Assembly: GCA_033026295.1 (NCBI GenBank)
Contig: CM065183.1
Span: 12,688,657 to 12,752,656, forward strand
Source: Channa striata
Taxonomy: Eukaryota; Chordata; Actinopteri; Anabantiformes; Channidae
Length of the DNA stretch: 64,000 nucleotides
Direction: 5' to 3'
Positions within the stretch are counted from its first letter, which is position 1. Each line of letters begins with the position of its first letter. A program made the position numbers and the translations under genes. This document shows, piece after piece, positions 1-12,244 of this stretch. The notes below the pieces were generated by a model. That model ran no database searches, was not told the DNA's origin, and worked only from the letters and a program-made list of their open reading frames with translations.

Positions 1-2620
1 AACGCTTCTGTGGGTTGTATGAAAATGCAGTGACAAATGACATACTGTCTAATTGTTACATATAGTTTCAAGAATCCTTTGTATGTTATTGATTTCACCG
101 GTGTTGACTCTCAGGCAGGTTTGTTGGCATACGTCACAGAATTTATCAGATATTTTATATTTAAAAATGTGCAGCCCTTCAGGCACCAAACAGTTTGAGT
201 TTTACCACATTTTCTAAGGAGCTGAGAGAAATAGTGAGTTTAGGATCATAATGTTTTTAAAGACCTTCATTATGCTCGCTGTGTGTATTTTACACACATT
301 TTATTCAAATTTTTCAGATTTCTCTGAATCCATCTTGCAACTACAACATGGTGGAAACATGAATATACTGAGACAGTAGAAATTGAGCAATCTGTAAACC
401 CAAGTCTGAGCATGAATGTGAAGGGAAAGAATCAGCCGCAGCACGTTTAAGTTTAAACAAGATGTTTCTACAGGCTTTTTCCTTAGAGGCATTTAGGGGG
501 TTTTCCTTCGAAGCCCAGAGTGATGTCACATTGGGAGAAGTTTTAATAATACTAAATTTTTAATACTTTAAAACACAGAGGAGATCGATTTTAGTAATTT
601 GATAGTACATCAGACTTTCAATATCTCTGTAATCTGACCCAAAGGTCTTTGGTTTTTCATCACATTAGTGCTTTAAAGCAGTCACTTTAGAGATCTTGTT
701 CCACTTTTCCAGAAATGGAAATGCATACACACAGCTGTTGCTTAATTATCTGACGATCGTGGAGGAAATTGTATCTTAATTTAAAGCAGACGCACAAAGG
801 AAGCACGTCTTTATTTGGAAAAAAAAAAAAAAGGCGGGGAGACAGCTAAGTTAACACACACATCTGGACAGAAGAGGGTTTTCACAGCCTAAACGGTTAC
901 CCGAAATGGTCCAAAGTTGTCTTCAGTGACAGCAGTAGTCAGTACTGCTGCAAATTATTGTTATTAGTTGCATTAGTAAGACACTTTACTGGTACTTTCT
1001 GTTCAGAAGAGGACAGAAAATGGAGCGTCGAAGCAACAACCTCTTGTCCTACAGTCTGTCATTACACAGGCTTTGTTGTTTTCTTAGCCCGCTGCTCGAA
1101 AAAATCAGCTTTTTAGCGTCTTGCAATGACTACTAAATCACTAAAGCAGATAATGAAACGTCCCTTGTATAAAGGCTGATATGTTTTAAATGCGGAAAAA
1201 TGACTTTTCAAGCAGCGGCATTACCCTTCACATGTGCAAAGTGGGTCTAAGGTAAGCCAGAGTTAGTACCATCAAACTGAAAATGAGCTCTTTTACAAAC
1301 CTAGATTAGGTTTTAGGCTATCATAGAGGACTCAGCAGTCTATTGTAGGACTGGACGTGAAATAGTGAGGGGGGATAAAAGCGATGAAAAGAGAGAGCGA
1401 TGACCAGAGCAGCGGTTATAGAGAGCAAAGGAAGAAATGGCAGGTTCGAATGAGTAGAGCAGGATCAGTGAGCACATTTTAATCTGAATTAAATGAGGGA
1501 GAATAAGTGGGCAATAAGTGAGGAGACTGAAAGGGATTAAAGTTGAAAGAGACGGTGAGAGAGAGACAGAGGCGGGTCATTAAGAAGTCTCAAGTGGAAT
1601 AAAATGAAGCATTATCTTCTTAATGCATGACTTAATATTCCTGCTTATGAAATATGTGGGAGGTATGTATACTCACATATCCTACATATCTCTGCCTCTC
1701 AGTTGCTAATTTCCTTTAATTTTATTTTTCATTCCCACTTTCCTGCTCAGTGCCTATACATGTTTTATTCTATTGCTTTATGTGAGGCTTTGTTTAACCA
1801 GGATCTTCCCCCTGAGATCATACACGCTTTCATCCAAAGGAAACCTGGCCAACAGCCATTCAGTAGAAGAAGCAAGAGAATAAACAGATTTTTAAAGCTC
1901 TAACACACAGAGGGTGAACAACAAAATAGAAGAAAGTGACGACAAAAGACAAACACTAGCCTGATTTTACAGCTCTCAACATTCAACAGCTTGCAATTTA
2001 TTACAGCTGACTTGTTGATCATTGTCAAGTCTTCCTGCAGGCTATTACATAAAAGCTTTGAAAAAACAAACCTACCCATTAGAATGCCAAACATTATTGT
2101 TCTGCACATTTCTGAATAAAAAAAACACGTCAGCTAGACTTTTTTTAATATGTCCTTGTTGTCATGGTTTTCACATAACTGCTCACAATAAATTTGATGG
2201 AAATTTGAACAAATAATTAAGCCTCAGTTAACTGTATCTGATTTATTATATTCATTTACACATTTAAAATCTCGTCTTCATGCAATTTGCAATTCTCTAT
2301 TTATTTTAATTTCACTCAGCATTCCAACTTTTCTGCGAATGGGGTTTTTAACTTTCCACAGTTGCTTTTGTGGCAGAGTGTCCTTTGACTGCTGGAAAAC
2401 CACTATGACCTTCGAGCCACCTTTGACTTTCCAAAGAAACATATGCTTTTTGTTCACGTGGTAAATTTTTCACGCAGGCACTCCGCTGGTCACTTTAGGG
2501 CAGAGACGCCTTAATTTCGTACATAAATTAAATAAAATGTGACAATGCATTAACCTCAGTGAACCCTGTGACATTTAAAAAGAGTGAGTCATTGCTTTTT
2601 CTCTGCTCTCTCTTTGTGTC
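1..2620. other. No gene recognised; unique AT-rich DNA
   Basis: Nothing recognisable except a run of 14 A at about 819-832 and a purine-rich stretch at about 1,375-1,575. Open frames are under 70 codons. Confidence 0.6.
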
Positions 2621-2623
2621 GTG

Positions 2624-2641
2624 CACACACACACACACACA
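2624..2641. repeat. (CA)n microsatellite
   Basis: About 9 CA units. A second array of about 9 units follows at 2,692-2,709, separated by unrelated sequence. Confidence 0.95.
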
Positions 2642-2709
2642 TGTATATGCTTTATGCAACAGACATACAGTATAAGCTCAAGGGCAAATGCTCACACACA
2701 CACACACAC

Positions 2710-5700
2710 TAAAACTGGAAGTATATAAATGTTTTAATAGATGATGTTCTGTTCTTGTATGATTAAGTTAAGTCTGTCCGGTGCCTTGATTGTCCCTGGA
2801 GCGACAAAGAGTAGAAGAGAATGTCTACTAAGGTTACTATCAGGCCTACGTGATTCTCCCCAGCGTCCTGTCGACAGCTGAGTAGCAGTCAGCACTGTGA
2901 TTTTGCACTGATTTGCATGTAGAGGGCTTCAAGGTGATGTAGCCTCTGCCTCACTGTTACCCAGGTGCCCTCACACTGTCCATCTTCACTGGAGGCGAGA
3001 GCAGTGCATGTGTGTGCATCAGCTCAGACACTCCCACAAGATACGCACTGAAACGTGACAGCTGTGTGCTGTAACACACATTTGAAGCCCCCAACCTAAA
3101 GTGCAACTTCAACCAAAGTCAGCCTTCTTTGTGTGAAGCATCCCTGCAGGATTTAAAAGGTGATGGTGTCAAGTTTGAATTCACAGCATTTACAACAGCT
3201 TCCAATGGTGACAAGTTTCACAGCGGGAGCAAAAGCATCAAAACATTCAATACTTCTCAAAGCACATCTGTAGCATAATCCACTTCTCTGCTGTCAGCTC
3301 TCAAATGCAGTTCAAGGTTGTGCTGAAAAAGCCTCCGTGGATTATTTTGGGAAATTACTTTGCTGAGAATGACTGTGTGATATTAGAATGGTTTGGGAGT
3401 AGAATAGGGTCAGAGTTAGAAACAGAAATTATTCAGGGAGAGTAGGAGAGCATACAATGATTATGGCTGCATTCTCCCTGGGGGTGGAAACTGCTTGGAG
3501 AGTGTAAGTGCATGGTGCTTGGACTTAAGTGGATTATAGGAACAGAAGAACCTCTCTGGACAAACTTTCTTCATCAACTTTAATTTAATCTAAAGCAGTG
3601 TAGCTTAGTGTCATAAAGGTGCTAAACTGTCCAAGTGACATTGGATTGAAATTAACGGGAGGTGCATATTTCCCAAACCCACTGGCAGACAGTGTGTTTA
3701 CTTTGCCAAACCTGCAATAATGCAACATTAGCATTCATTTGAATTGGGTTTGTGTTCACCTTATTCATTTAAAATCAAATATTCACCCTCTTATTTTGGT
3801 CTCCACCAAATCCTGAGGGAAATATGTGGCTCTTTAGCAATCTAATGCTCCACGGTGTTCACTAGTTAAAAGTTTGTTTCTATGTTGTTCGGTGACTGCC
3901 GAGTACAGCCACTTATAAACACTAAAAGAGGTTTTGCTAAACCAATCCACTGGTTTACACAGGCCTTAATGAAATCTTCCAGAGGCGTCATCCATCCCTC
4001 CATCTGAAGACAAAAGGCCTCAGGCTTCCAAATTAATAGAAACAGAGGTAATGCTACTTCTGCTCTGTATGATATCCATTTTATTATTATTGTCATCTCT
4101 ATTTTTGTTCCACATTTTAGGGAGAAAAAGTGCAGAGGCCAGTTTGAACAGGAGGAGTCTTTACAGCAAGTCAGCGCTTATGTCGGCATCTGACTGTTGA
4201 TTCAACTTGAAAACACATGAACCGCTCTTTAAATTTACTCTAGGGTTGTGACTTTATGGGATCATCACTAGCACATAAGTAGTCTGCTGATCAATAGTTA
4301 TTATCAAAATATTGATTTTACCTTAAATAGGTTTCGTGGATTTCATATAGGGGCATGGCAAGGGCAAGGTGAATATATTACTTTTTTAAATTTAGAAAGA
4401 CATAGTGGTTAAAAAAATGACAAGAGATTTGAAGAATTCGATGAAGCAAAGATACTAGGTGAGGGCAGGGTACTAAACACTTATCTTTCATATGCTCTCA
4501 CTGGATTAAAATTCATACTCTTGGATTCAAATTGAGTCACACCTTAACATACAGATGTCACACACATACGTTTAGATTCAACGTGATGTATGTGTGAAGG
4601 AGTGTGTGAAAGACGTCATCGCCAGTTCTCCATAATGAATAAATATCCATAAATTTACTTAGTCAGGTTGCAAGTTAAAACTGAGGAGTTCTGAGAATAA
4701 TCATATTTTCCTCTGAAATAAACAAATTCAATGACCTTTTACAGTCTGTTCATTTACGGGAACACTGCTAACAGTTCATCCAGCATGATTTAATGGAACA
4801 ACTGACAAATCAGACGTTATAGCTCCTATGTTACTATTGTAAGCAGCAGTAACAAAATATTAACTTTTAAGGATTCATGTTGCACTGCTGATGATGAATT
4901 TTGGTTGATCTATTGCAGGAGCTGGAGTAGCTGTGGAAACCCAGGGTGACAAGAGTGAAGTGTAGAGTAATTGCTACCTTCTCTTTAGCTTTTACCCACA
5001 TACATTTCCCTTTTCTCCATTCTTCAGCCACAAAGGGGTCATGCTGCTTAGCAGGCAGGCCGTCCATAATGGTATTACCTTCTACTTAGGTGTGGGTGGG
5101 TGAGTAATTGCCCTGTAAGTGAGTGTACAGTATGTGTTTGTAGCAAATGTAGGGGGTATCAGTGATGAACTACAAGTAACTGTAGGCAAAAAGACACGCA
5201 CGCGCACACAAACACACGGAGTCATTCAGTCGGGTGCACAGTGGAAAAACAGTCTATTATGCTGCCAGTGATAGCTTTGCTCTTGGCTTCTTTTCGGGGC
5301 CAAAGGGCTGTTATTGTTGCATGGGAGATAAGAGTGAGCAAAGAATTGTTAAAGTCAGCAGGATTCAGGGTTTGCGGTGGAATGATGAGATGGTGGGGCC
5401 TATAGAAACCTGAAGAACACAGACCTATGGATTCCGACTTTAACTCCCACTTATACTGCCAGGCCTGAATTGAGAGACAGAGCAATTACAAAAGGTCGAA
5501 ATAAGCTCCATCCAAAATTCAGTGGATCCAAGGTTCAAACCAAAACCTAGACAATATTCCAAATGAATAAACATCATCTCACATGTGAAGTCCGTGTAGA
5601 TTTACCAGGCACTAGTCAATCACAGCATCAATACCAGTGGCTTGGATCAGCGTGAGCACCGTTCATTTCACCCTCTGCACATTCACGAAAAACTGCCATG

Positions 5701-7237
5701 TTTTAGTCTCCTTAAATTCTTTGTATGTTGGAATTTGCATGTTAGCATTTGGACAACTGCACATGGTCGGTTATCAGTTAAGCATAAATCACTAAAACAT
5801 AAAAGGTGCTTCTGCAACTGAAATGTTTATTTTTGGTGCAGTTTCATTGTTCTCTCATTTTTTATTACCTCTTGTTACCTCTCGCGTGTGCATCAGCAGT
5901 ATCCTGTGTCACTCTCTTTTGTCTTCGCTTCCCAGCAGCAGCCCTGAGTCTGTATTTAATTATAGTTCAGGTCTTATATGAATGAGTAGAGTGGCTCTGG
6001 TCTACAATTGATCTGGGAATAATTGCATGTAATGTAACTGATTGGTCCATGCTGGGCTAGCTTGTGCAAAGCAGATATACATTTGTTTAGAAATGGTGGA
6101 TGCTTATTCAACGAGTGAAGTTTTAATATTTTATCCTTGTGCATTCTAAAAGTGGAGAGCAAAATAATTCTGGAAAATAAAATTATATATTAAACCATGT
6201 CGAGCTTAGAGCGCCCAGCCCTGTGCACTACAGGGCATAATTCTAAGTGACATGCACCCTCTACTCCACAGTTCTCAAATGGAAGTCGTGTCCAGAAAAA
6301 GCTCATTGATTATTACTTGTGAATAACCTGACCTCTATACTCTCAACGGCCTGCAGTTTGAGTGACATGGTGACTTTATTAGGAACCGGTATTTCGTGTC
6401 AAATATAAAGGCTTATAAGAAATGGACAAAAAACTATTTGAGGTGAGTGGCCACGAGAGGCGCACACCTGCATTTGTAGTAATCACCTAATTCAATTACA
6501 CAATGCTTTACTGTGTAATTTCAGACATATTTCATATACTTTCAGGCCTTTATGATGAAGTATTTTCATAAAGGACATTCTGTAAAAGTTTATTGAAATA
6601 GAGAGAATTAAATAAAAAAATGAAAAGTCACATTCATTTCTCTGAGCATTCATCTACCTCGGAGGCTTCTGAATATGTGAGCATTAGATATAAAGATGAT
6701 ACATCAGGTATTCTTAGGTAATTAATTTAAACCGCAGTTATACACACTTATTCTGTAGAATGTAGAACCTTTGAAGACTTGAACACAGGACTCTTCACAA
6801 TAAACCATCTTAATGTATGCCAGCATGGAGGAGAACACCACAGTGTGTCATCTCTTGGATCTCCCGACGCTCTTCTACTTATTCTCAAACTCAACAAAGG
6901 AACCATCCTCACAAAACGTAAATGACCAAACCACGTGCTTGCTGTTGATGGTCATCATTCTTTTTTTATTTCCCATTGTTTGTTCATCCAGTTTGTGAAG
7001 GAATAAAAGCTTTAGTTCTATATTTCCCATAGACCTTGTGACCCAGAGTCCACTCTTCTCTTACCTTCTCTTGGGCCAAATAACAGCAATGCCTGAGGTG
7101 ATCTTAAACATTACCCACGCTGTGACTTCTTGTCCTAGTAATCCCACCTTGTTATTTATCTAACCGTACGACTACATTTATTTTATTCCCCAACACATTA
7201 TGCCAGTTTGGCCAGGCACACCCAGTACAACAAGCCA
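2710..7237. other. No gene recognised
   Basis: This is unique-looking DNA. It includes an octamer-type atttgcat at about 2,913 in a GC-richer stretch (2,760-3,060). A short actttattagg word at 6,371 hints at a Tc1 terminal scrap. Open frames are all below 90 codons with no recognisable protein. Confidence 0.55.
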
Positions 7238-7396
7238 TTCTACCTCACACCTACGACCATTTCACAGATACCAGTTACCTACATGTCTGTGAACTCTTGG
7301 GCTCCACAAACCAGTACCTGGAGGACACAAATGCAGGCACAGGGACAACATGCAAAGTCCACTCAGAAAGATCCAAATCGGGCAGGGACTCAACAG
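7238..7396 (-). mobile_element. Diverged DANA/Mermaid-like repeat fragment
   Basis: The plus strand shows the antisense of a widespread teleost repeat in the expected order: ctcacacctacgaccatttc, then ttacctacatgtctgtgaac, cagtacctggagga, gcaggcacagggacaacatg, caaagtccactcagaaag and a gggac block. The same blocks occur at 19,093-19,308 and 23,553-24,178. Divergence is heavy, so it is an old insertion. The open frame covering it is a by-product. Confidence 0.65.
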
Positions 7397-7684
7397 TACA
7401 TCAGACACTGGAAGCATGACAACATAATATTCCTACCAGACAGTTGTTGTCTGATTTGCATTGTGGTATCTGTGTAAGTTGCAGGACTTTGGTAGTCTTG
7501 TCCTCACCCTGACACTGCAGAGTTTCACACACTTTAATTCTGCTTTGTCTCCGTCTGAGAAAACACACATGCTCTGATTTTAATCAACACAACCATCAGC
7601 TGCCCAGCCAACAAAGCCTGGGATAAGCACACATGTCCACAGCGTTGCCTGCCACCTAGCTGGTATAATACCCAACGTCCACAA

Positions 7685-7722
7685 CTGGTGCAATATAAAA
7701 AAGGTTGAATTGAATTCAGTTG
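7685..7722 (+). repeat. L2-type LINE 3' terminal scrap
   Basis: The sequence tggtgcaatataaaaaaggt followed by tgaattgaatt parallels the end of the L2-like element at 58,098-58,135 (ggcgctatataaataaag then ttgaattgaattt). Only about 38 bases match, so this is a tail fragment or chance similarity. Confidence 0.4.
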
Positions 7723-10700
7723 ATCCTTATTGAGGTGACCTACACCCTAATACTCCTGCTGATATGCCAACATGCGGCTGTGTGAACATTGTTTAAGTCA
7801 GCTTTGGAGTTATTGGGAGTTGTATCTTTTGTTCTGGTAGAGGTTAACTGCTTCCCCACAATTCCCTCCTCTATACCGAGCTATTATTTAGCCTCTTGGT
7901 CCACTCTGTTCTTTGAACACTGATAGAAAAAAACTGAGCTCTGGCCTTCTGCAGCATGTACGAACCAGAGGCGTGAAGCTGGACTGAAGGTCAATAGTCA
8001 TCACATATTTCCCTGAGACACCTCAAGACTCATTTCTCCTTGCCAAGAACATTTTAGATACTGATTCTTTGCCCAGGGGTGAAGAAACTAACCATCATTT
8101 TCTTTAACCAAATGCGTAGAATAGAAGAGTGAAAAAAATAGAACAAACTCTTAGAATAAAGATTAAAGCATCTTGTAATATGAAACTAACTTGCTATCAA
8201 TCTTCTTTAAGCAGCAAGGCATTTTGTCCATCAAATATCAGTTACATTACTTATGTTTTTAATGCTGTATGTAGAGAAAAAGTCCAAAGACTAATCTGTC
8301 CCTAGCTCCTTAGGTAAATCAATCACTTATAGCATGAGGAGTAAAAGCAAAGTGCTTTCTACTTTTAATACTGTGATATTTCATTGATCTTTATGAGGAT
8401 TTTTTTCCCCCTTCTATCTGTGATAGGTTTGCCTTTCCACTCTATCCACAGATGGTATTAGGCAGAATAAGGTGCAGAACAACACTCCCGGGACCAGACT
8501 GAGAATCAATATCAGGTTCAAGGACAGGTGTTTCACAGAACTGCAGTTTGAACCTAGTTTCTCCAACATCAAGCTGATGCTCACTACACAAACACATCTA
8601 TTCAGAGCTGACATTTCTGTTGCTGTATGTGGTACAGACGCAGCCCTGAGCTCCAGGTTAATGCTGTGCTTACCATACAACAGCTGTGGGATTAGAATGA
8701 GAGGTGGTGCTGATATAACTTTGTTGACATTTTCCAACATTCTATCGAGGTGAAATCGCGCCATGGCTGATAGAGATGCATCAGTGCAGGAAAAGCAGAC
8801 AAGCAGGATAAGAAGTCTTCCCTTCCCACATTTTCATCATCAACTCACTAGACAAATGTGAATGACTTGGTTACTAATGCTGTCTAATGAATAATTCCTC
8901 TCAAAGGTCTTCTATGCCTGCTGCATTACTGATTGGCGCAGTGCTATTATAAAAAAAGGTAGTATACTCTTTACGTGCAATAAAGAAAAAAGTCAAAGAC
9001 GAAAAGAAAAAGCAAGGAAACCTACAATTATACAAAGTCAAAGTGACAGACAATAGCTTTTGTTTGCCTAAAATGATTAATGCAGCAAAGTTGCTGTATG
9101 CAGCTAATGTTTCAGGATTTAAAATAGGAGTAAAAATTCCATCTGACAACTCATTATCTTTTGAAATTAGAACGTGTTTGGAGTTGTTTTGCGCGATAGT
9201 AACAGACGTTTGAATACAGTATTAAAGTATTGTTTGTAAGTGATGAATCCCCCTCTTTACATGGGGACATTTTTCATACATATGCAGAACCTGTCTCCTG
9301 CACAGGACAGAATCCTGAGGAAACAGGGGCTCTGCCTGCTGGCTCAGCTTTATTAATTTCTAACAAGCCAACAGCCTACATGTCCACACTTGAATAACTT
9401 GGTGTAAATGACAAATAACTGTTACGAGCACACCTTGAGAACGCTCCAGCTGGAGGTGTATTAAATGCCTAGATTACGTCAAAACTCCACAGTCAGACTC
9501 TTTACATTTCATACTGGCAAATAAACCGCGCTAATAAAGTAGAAAGGCATTAAATGCTTTTAAGATGAAAGAGTTATGGGCAATAGCTTCTCCCGTTCAA
9601 GTATCAACTGAAGCCCCTGTACTTCTGGTGCACAAACCTCTTTTCCTAGCAATCAATCAGGTGAACCTTCACTGGCCCCATAATGGCTACCATTAAGCAG
9701 CTGGCAGGGTGCTAAAGTAAATGCCGTTTATACTCGCCAAACTGCAGATTTCTCCCATCACACAGGTTTTCGTGGAACCCTTAAGATTAGGTTGCTCACC
9801 TAATGGAAACCAGCCTTTGGGGCACTGGTGCTTTTAAAGGTGGCTAGGACAATATGCCTTTTGGTAAATACCTGTACTAATTTTACATTTTTTTCTCTCC
9901 CTTTTGCCTGTTGAATTACTAATGTACTTTTCTATCTACTTCTACGATCTGTTACTTTTTAGGATAATTCAAAAAAAATATTTTTTCCTATTTTTACAGT
10001 AAAGTTTTGGTTTTATTTTGTGCTGTTTGTGGTTATTGCTGCGTTTGTTTAATCTCTCTTGCCTCTTTCTTTGAAATTAAGTTTGTCATTGCACAAAACT
10101 TAAGTACTTTGGTCTTGAAAGAGCTATCGATGAATGTAATTATTCCTCTTTCTCAGAATGGACAGTGATGGAGAACAGGAATTCAAAATGGCCATAGCAA
10201 GGCGAGGTATCAAAACTAAGTTTGTATCTTTATCCTGGTATTGATTACAGAAAATACAAAAGTAGAATTTTGTACTTGAGCACCTTTCAGAATGTCTTAT
10301 TAAGTTTATCATCTGTGACACCGACAATTCTTGGCTGCTTGACAGATGCTTTGGAGCTTGGCCAGTGTGTTTCTGCAGCAAAGATGTGGGAGGATGCTTT
10401 GACTCATTTTGACACACAGGGCAATTATTTTCTCTATGGCAGAAAACATTATCCTTCACAGAACACGGGTGGCAAAATAAATATTTTAGAGCTAAATTTA
10501 ACCACTTAAGTCTATAATAATCACACCAAAAGTAGGTGAAGATGCTTGGTAGCCTGCCCTCGTAAAGGTTTGAGACAACCTATGATGCAACATACTCCAC
10601 GGGGCCCAGGGTGTACAGTTAGGAAAGATTATCGTATGTATGTAATGGCTGGTTTTGATCAGGTTAAAATAAATCGATCTAATAGATCTAAATCTAATAG

Positions 10701-12060
10701 ATTTAATAATGTACTTGTAACGATTCAAAGGATTTGTTTGATTTTGGGAAATTTAGACCAGAGAGTGGATACACAAACTAAACCAGACTGGACCTGCAGA
10801 ACCTGGTTTCAGGTGGGTTATTGGTCACTTAGGACAGGCTCAATATGGAAATTGCACAGTAAACCATTTTGATCTATAAACTGCACTACATGAATCATTG
10901 CTCCATAATTGGTCTATAATGCGACAGAACTTTAAATAATAAACTCCTTGGTGGCTATGCTCACAGTCTACATCATCATTCTAGCATACTGGATCAGCTA
11001 ATCAGCAGATACCAATTGCTATGTGCTCTAGTACTGACCTGATGATGGTGCTAGACCACTGTTACAAATTATTTCAATGAGAAGACTGAAAAACATAGAA
11101 ATGAATGTTACAATGCATGTGAAATACACTGTTTTACAGATATGCTTTATGTACCTTCAGGAAAAAAAACACTTTGACATATGTTAATTTTATGGTTCTT
11201 TATTATGGTAATTTTAAAAGCATTGAAAATGTCAAAAGTCTGTTTTGTTGAGGTGCTGAGTAAATCCATTTCTCCCAAAAGGTTAAATAAAGCATTTACA
11301 GTAAGGAAGAATAACAAGACGGGAGGAATTGGTCCGACACGAAGGTGTCCTACGCTGTCTGTTAGCGAGGCAGCTGCTGTGACGGACGAGAGCAAACAGT
11401 TTCCTAATAGGATCATGTAAAGACTCAAACTGTCAAACAGTGAATAGCACTGAGAAGAGAATAGAGGGAATTAAATGCATGTGCCATTTACAAATAGGGG
11501 TGAGTGTGTTTGAAAAATGACAACGAATATAAAAAAAGTGGTCTGTCACATTATGATGCAACTTATAATGTTGTGCTGTGCTTCCTTCATCCATGTACAA
11601 GGGAAGACTCAGTCAAAACAAACTATTCCCATTTCCTGCAAGCTGAGCTTATATTTTGTCCTTGTGCCTTCACAAAGCGCCGAGAAGTTCCTCCCGAAGT
11701 CACTGAGTGGAAACAGCAGCACACTTGCAACTTGAGTTATCTGACTGCTGAGAATGCAAATGATTTCACAGATCTCGTTGTTTCAATTTAACAGGGCAGC
11801 ATCCCGTTTCACACTCGAGCGCTTAGTTCTAATTTTGTTGCAGAGATTCTGATCAGCCTTATTTAGAGTACAGCCATCACCACACAACTTTAAGACAAGT
11901 TTTCAAGATGATTTAAGTTTATACAAGTCCATGTTTATTCTCAGAAGTTGGAATTTGTTTTTTTGGAATTGGTTTGTTAATTAAAGAGATGTACACAGGT
12001 CAAAGCTTAACCCAGAGTTAGAAAAATTATATTTCATTAAGCGATGATATATAAGGTTAT
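7723..12060. other. No gene recognised
   Basis: Unique-looking AT-rich DNA. Overlapping frames on both strands at 8,414-8,764 and 10,124-10,872 have no recognisable domains. A small imperfect tandem repeat of atctaatagatctaa type lies at 10,675-10,705. The 9,440-9,640 stretch is repeat-free and moderately complex. Confidence 0.55.
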
Positions 12061-12244
12061 TTTACATTTGCTAATCCACCGGATGCTTTTATCCAGAGGG
12101 ACTTCAGATGAATATACGCACACACACAGACAGCATGGCTGCTATACATGGTGCTCATACGGCCAACCAGGGGCAACTTGAAGTTCGGTGTGCAGAGCAC
12201 AATGGATTAGCAGTCCATCGCCTTAACCACTCGGCCACCTCGTC
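12061..12244 (-). mobile_element. SINE-like chimera: tRNA-Ser(GCU) head with L2/UnaSINE-type tail
   Basis: Read on the minus strand, 12,244 down to 12,188 matches the first 57 or so bases of vertebrate tRNA-Ser(GCU). It begins gacgaggtggccgagtgg (acceptor strand and A box), includes the anticodon GCT at 12,211-12,209, and continues through the long variable arm gtgctctgcacac. It then leaves the tRNA sequence before the T arm, so no standard B box is kept. The far end, near 12,108 to 12,061, reads ctctggataaaagcatc and then gcaaatgtaaa. This is the 3' tail shared by fish L2/UnaL2 LINEs and the SINEs they mobilise. The head-plus-tail structure is typical of a tRNA-derived SINE. The close tRNA match suggests either a young head or capture of a genuine tRNA. 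No flanking duplication was seen. I could not match the middle section. Confidence 0.72.
12188..12244 (-). pseudogene. Truncated tRNA-Ser(GCU), 5' part only
   Basis: About 57 bases correspond to positions 1 to the end of the variable arm of tRNA-Ser(GCU), with acceptor 5' strand, D arm, anticodon arm and variable stem all readable. The T arm and the 3' acceptor strand are missing, so it cannot fold into a functional tRNA. It is best read as the head of the surrounding SINE-like element. Confidence 0.8.

Noticed and set aside
6367..6500. Possible Tc1-like end (gtgactttattaggaac ... gtgagtggccacgag)
   Set aside because: Only two short words match and their arrangement is not that of the element ends.
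8414..8764. Overlapping open frames on both strands (116 and 93 codons)
   Set aside because: No domain or motif on either strand, and at most one could be real. Nothing supports either.
12188..12244. Functional tRNA-Ser gene
   Set aside because: The T arm and 3' acceptor strand are missing, so the molecule cannot fold or be charged. Kept as pseudo-tRNA head of a SINE-like element.
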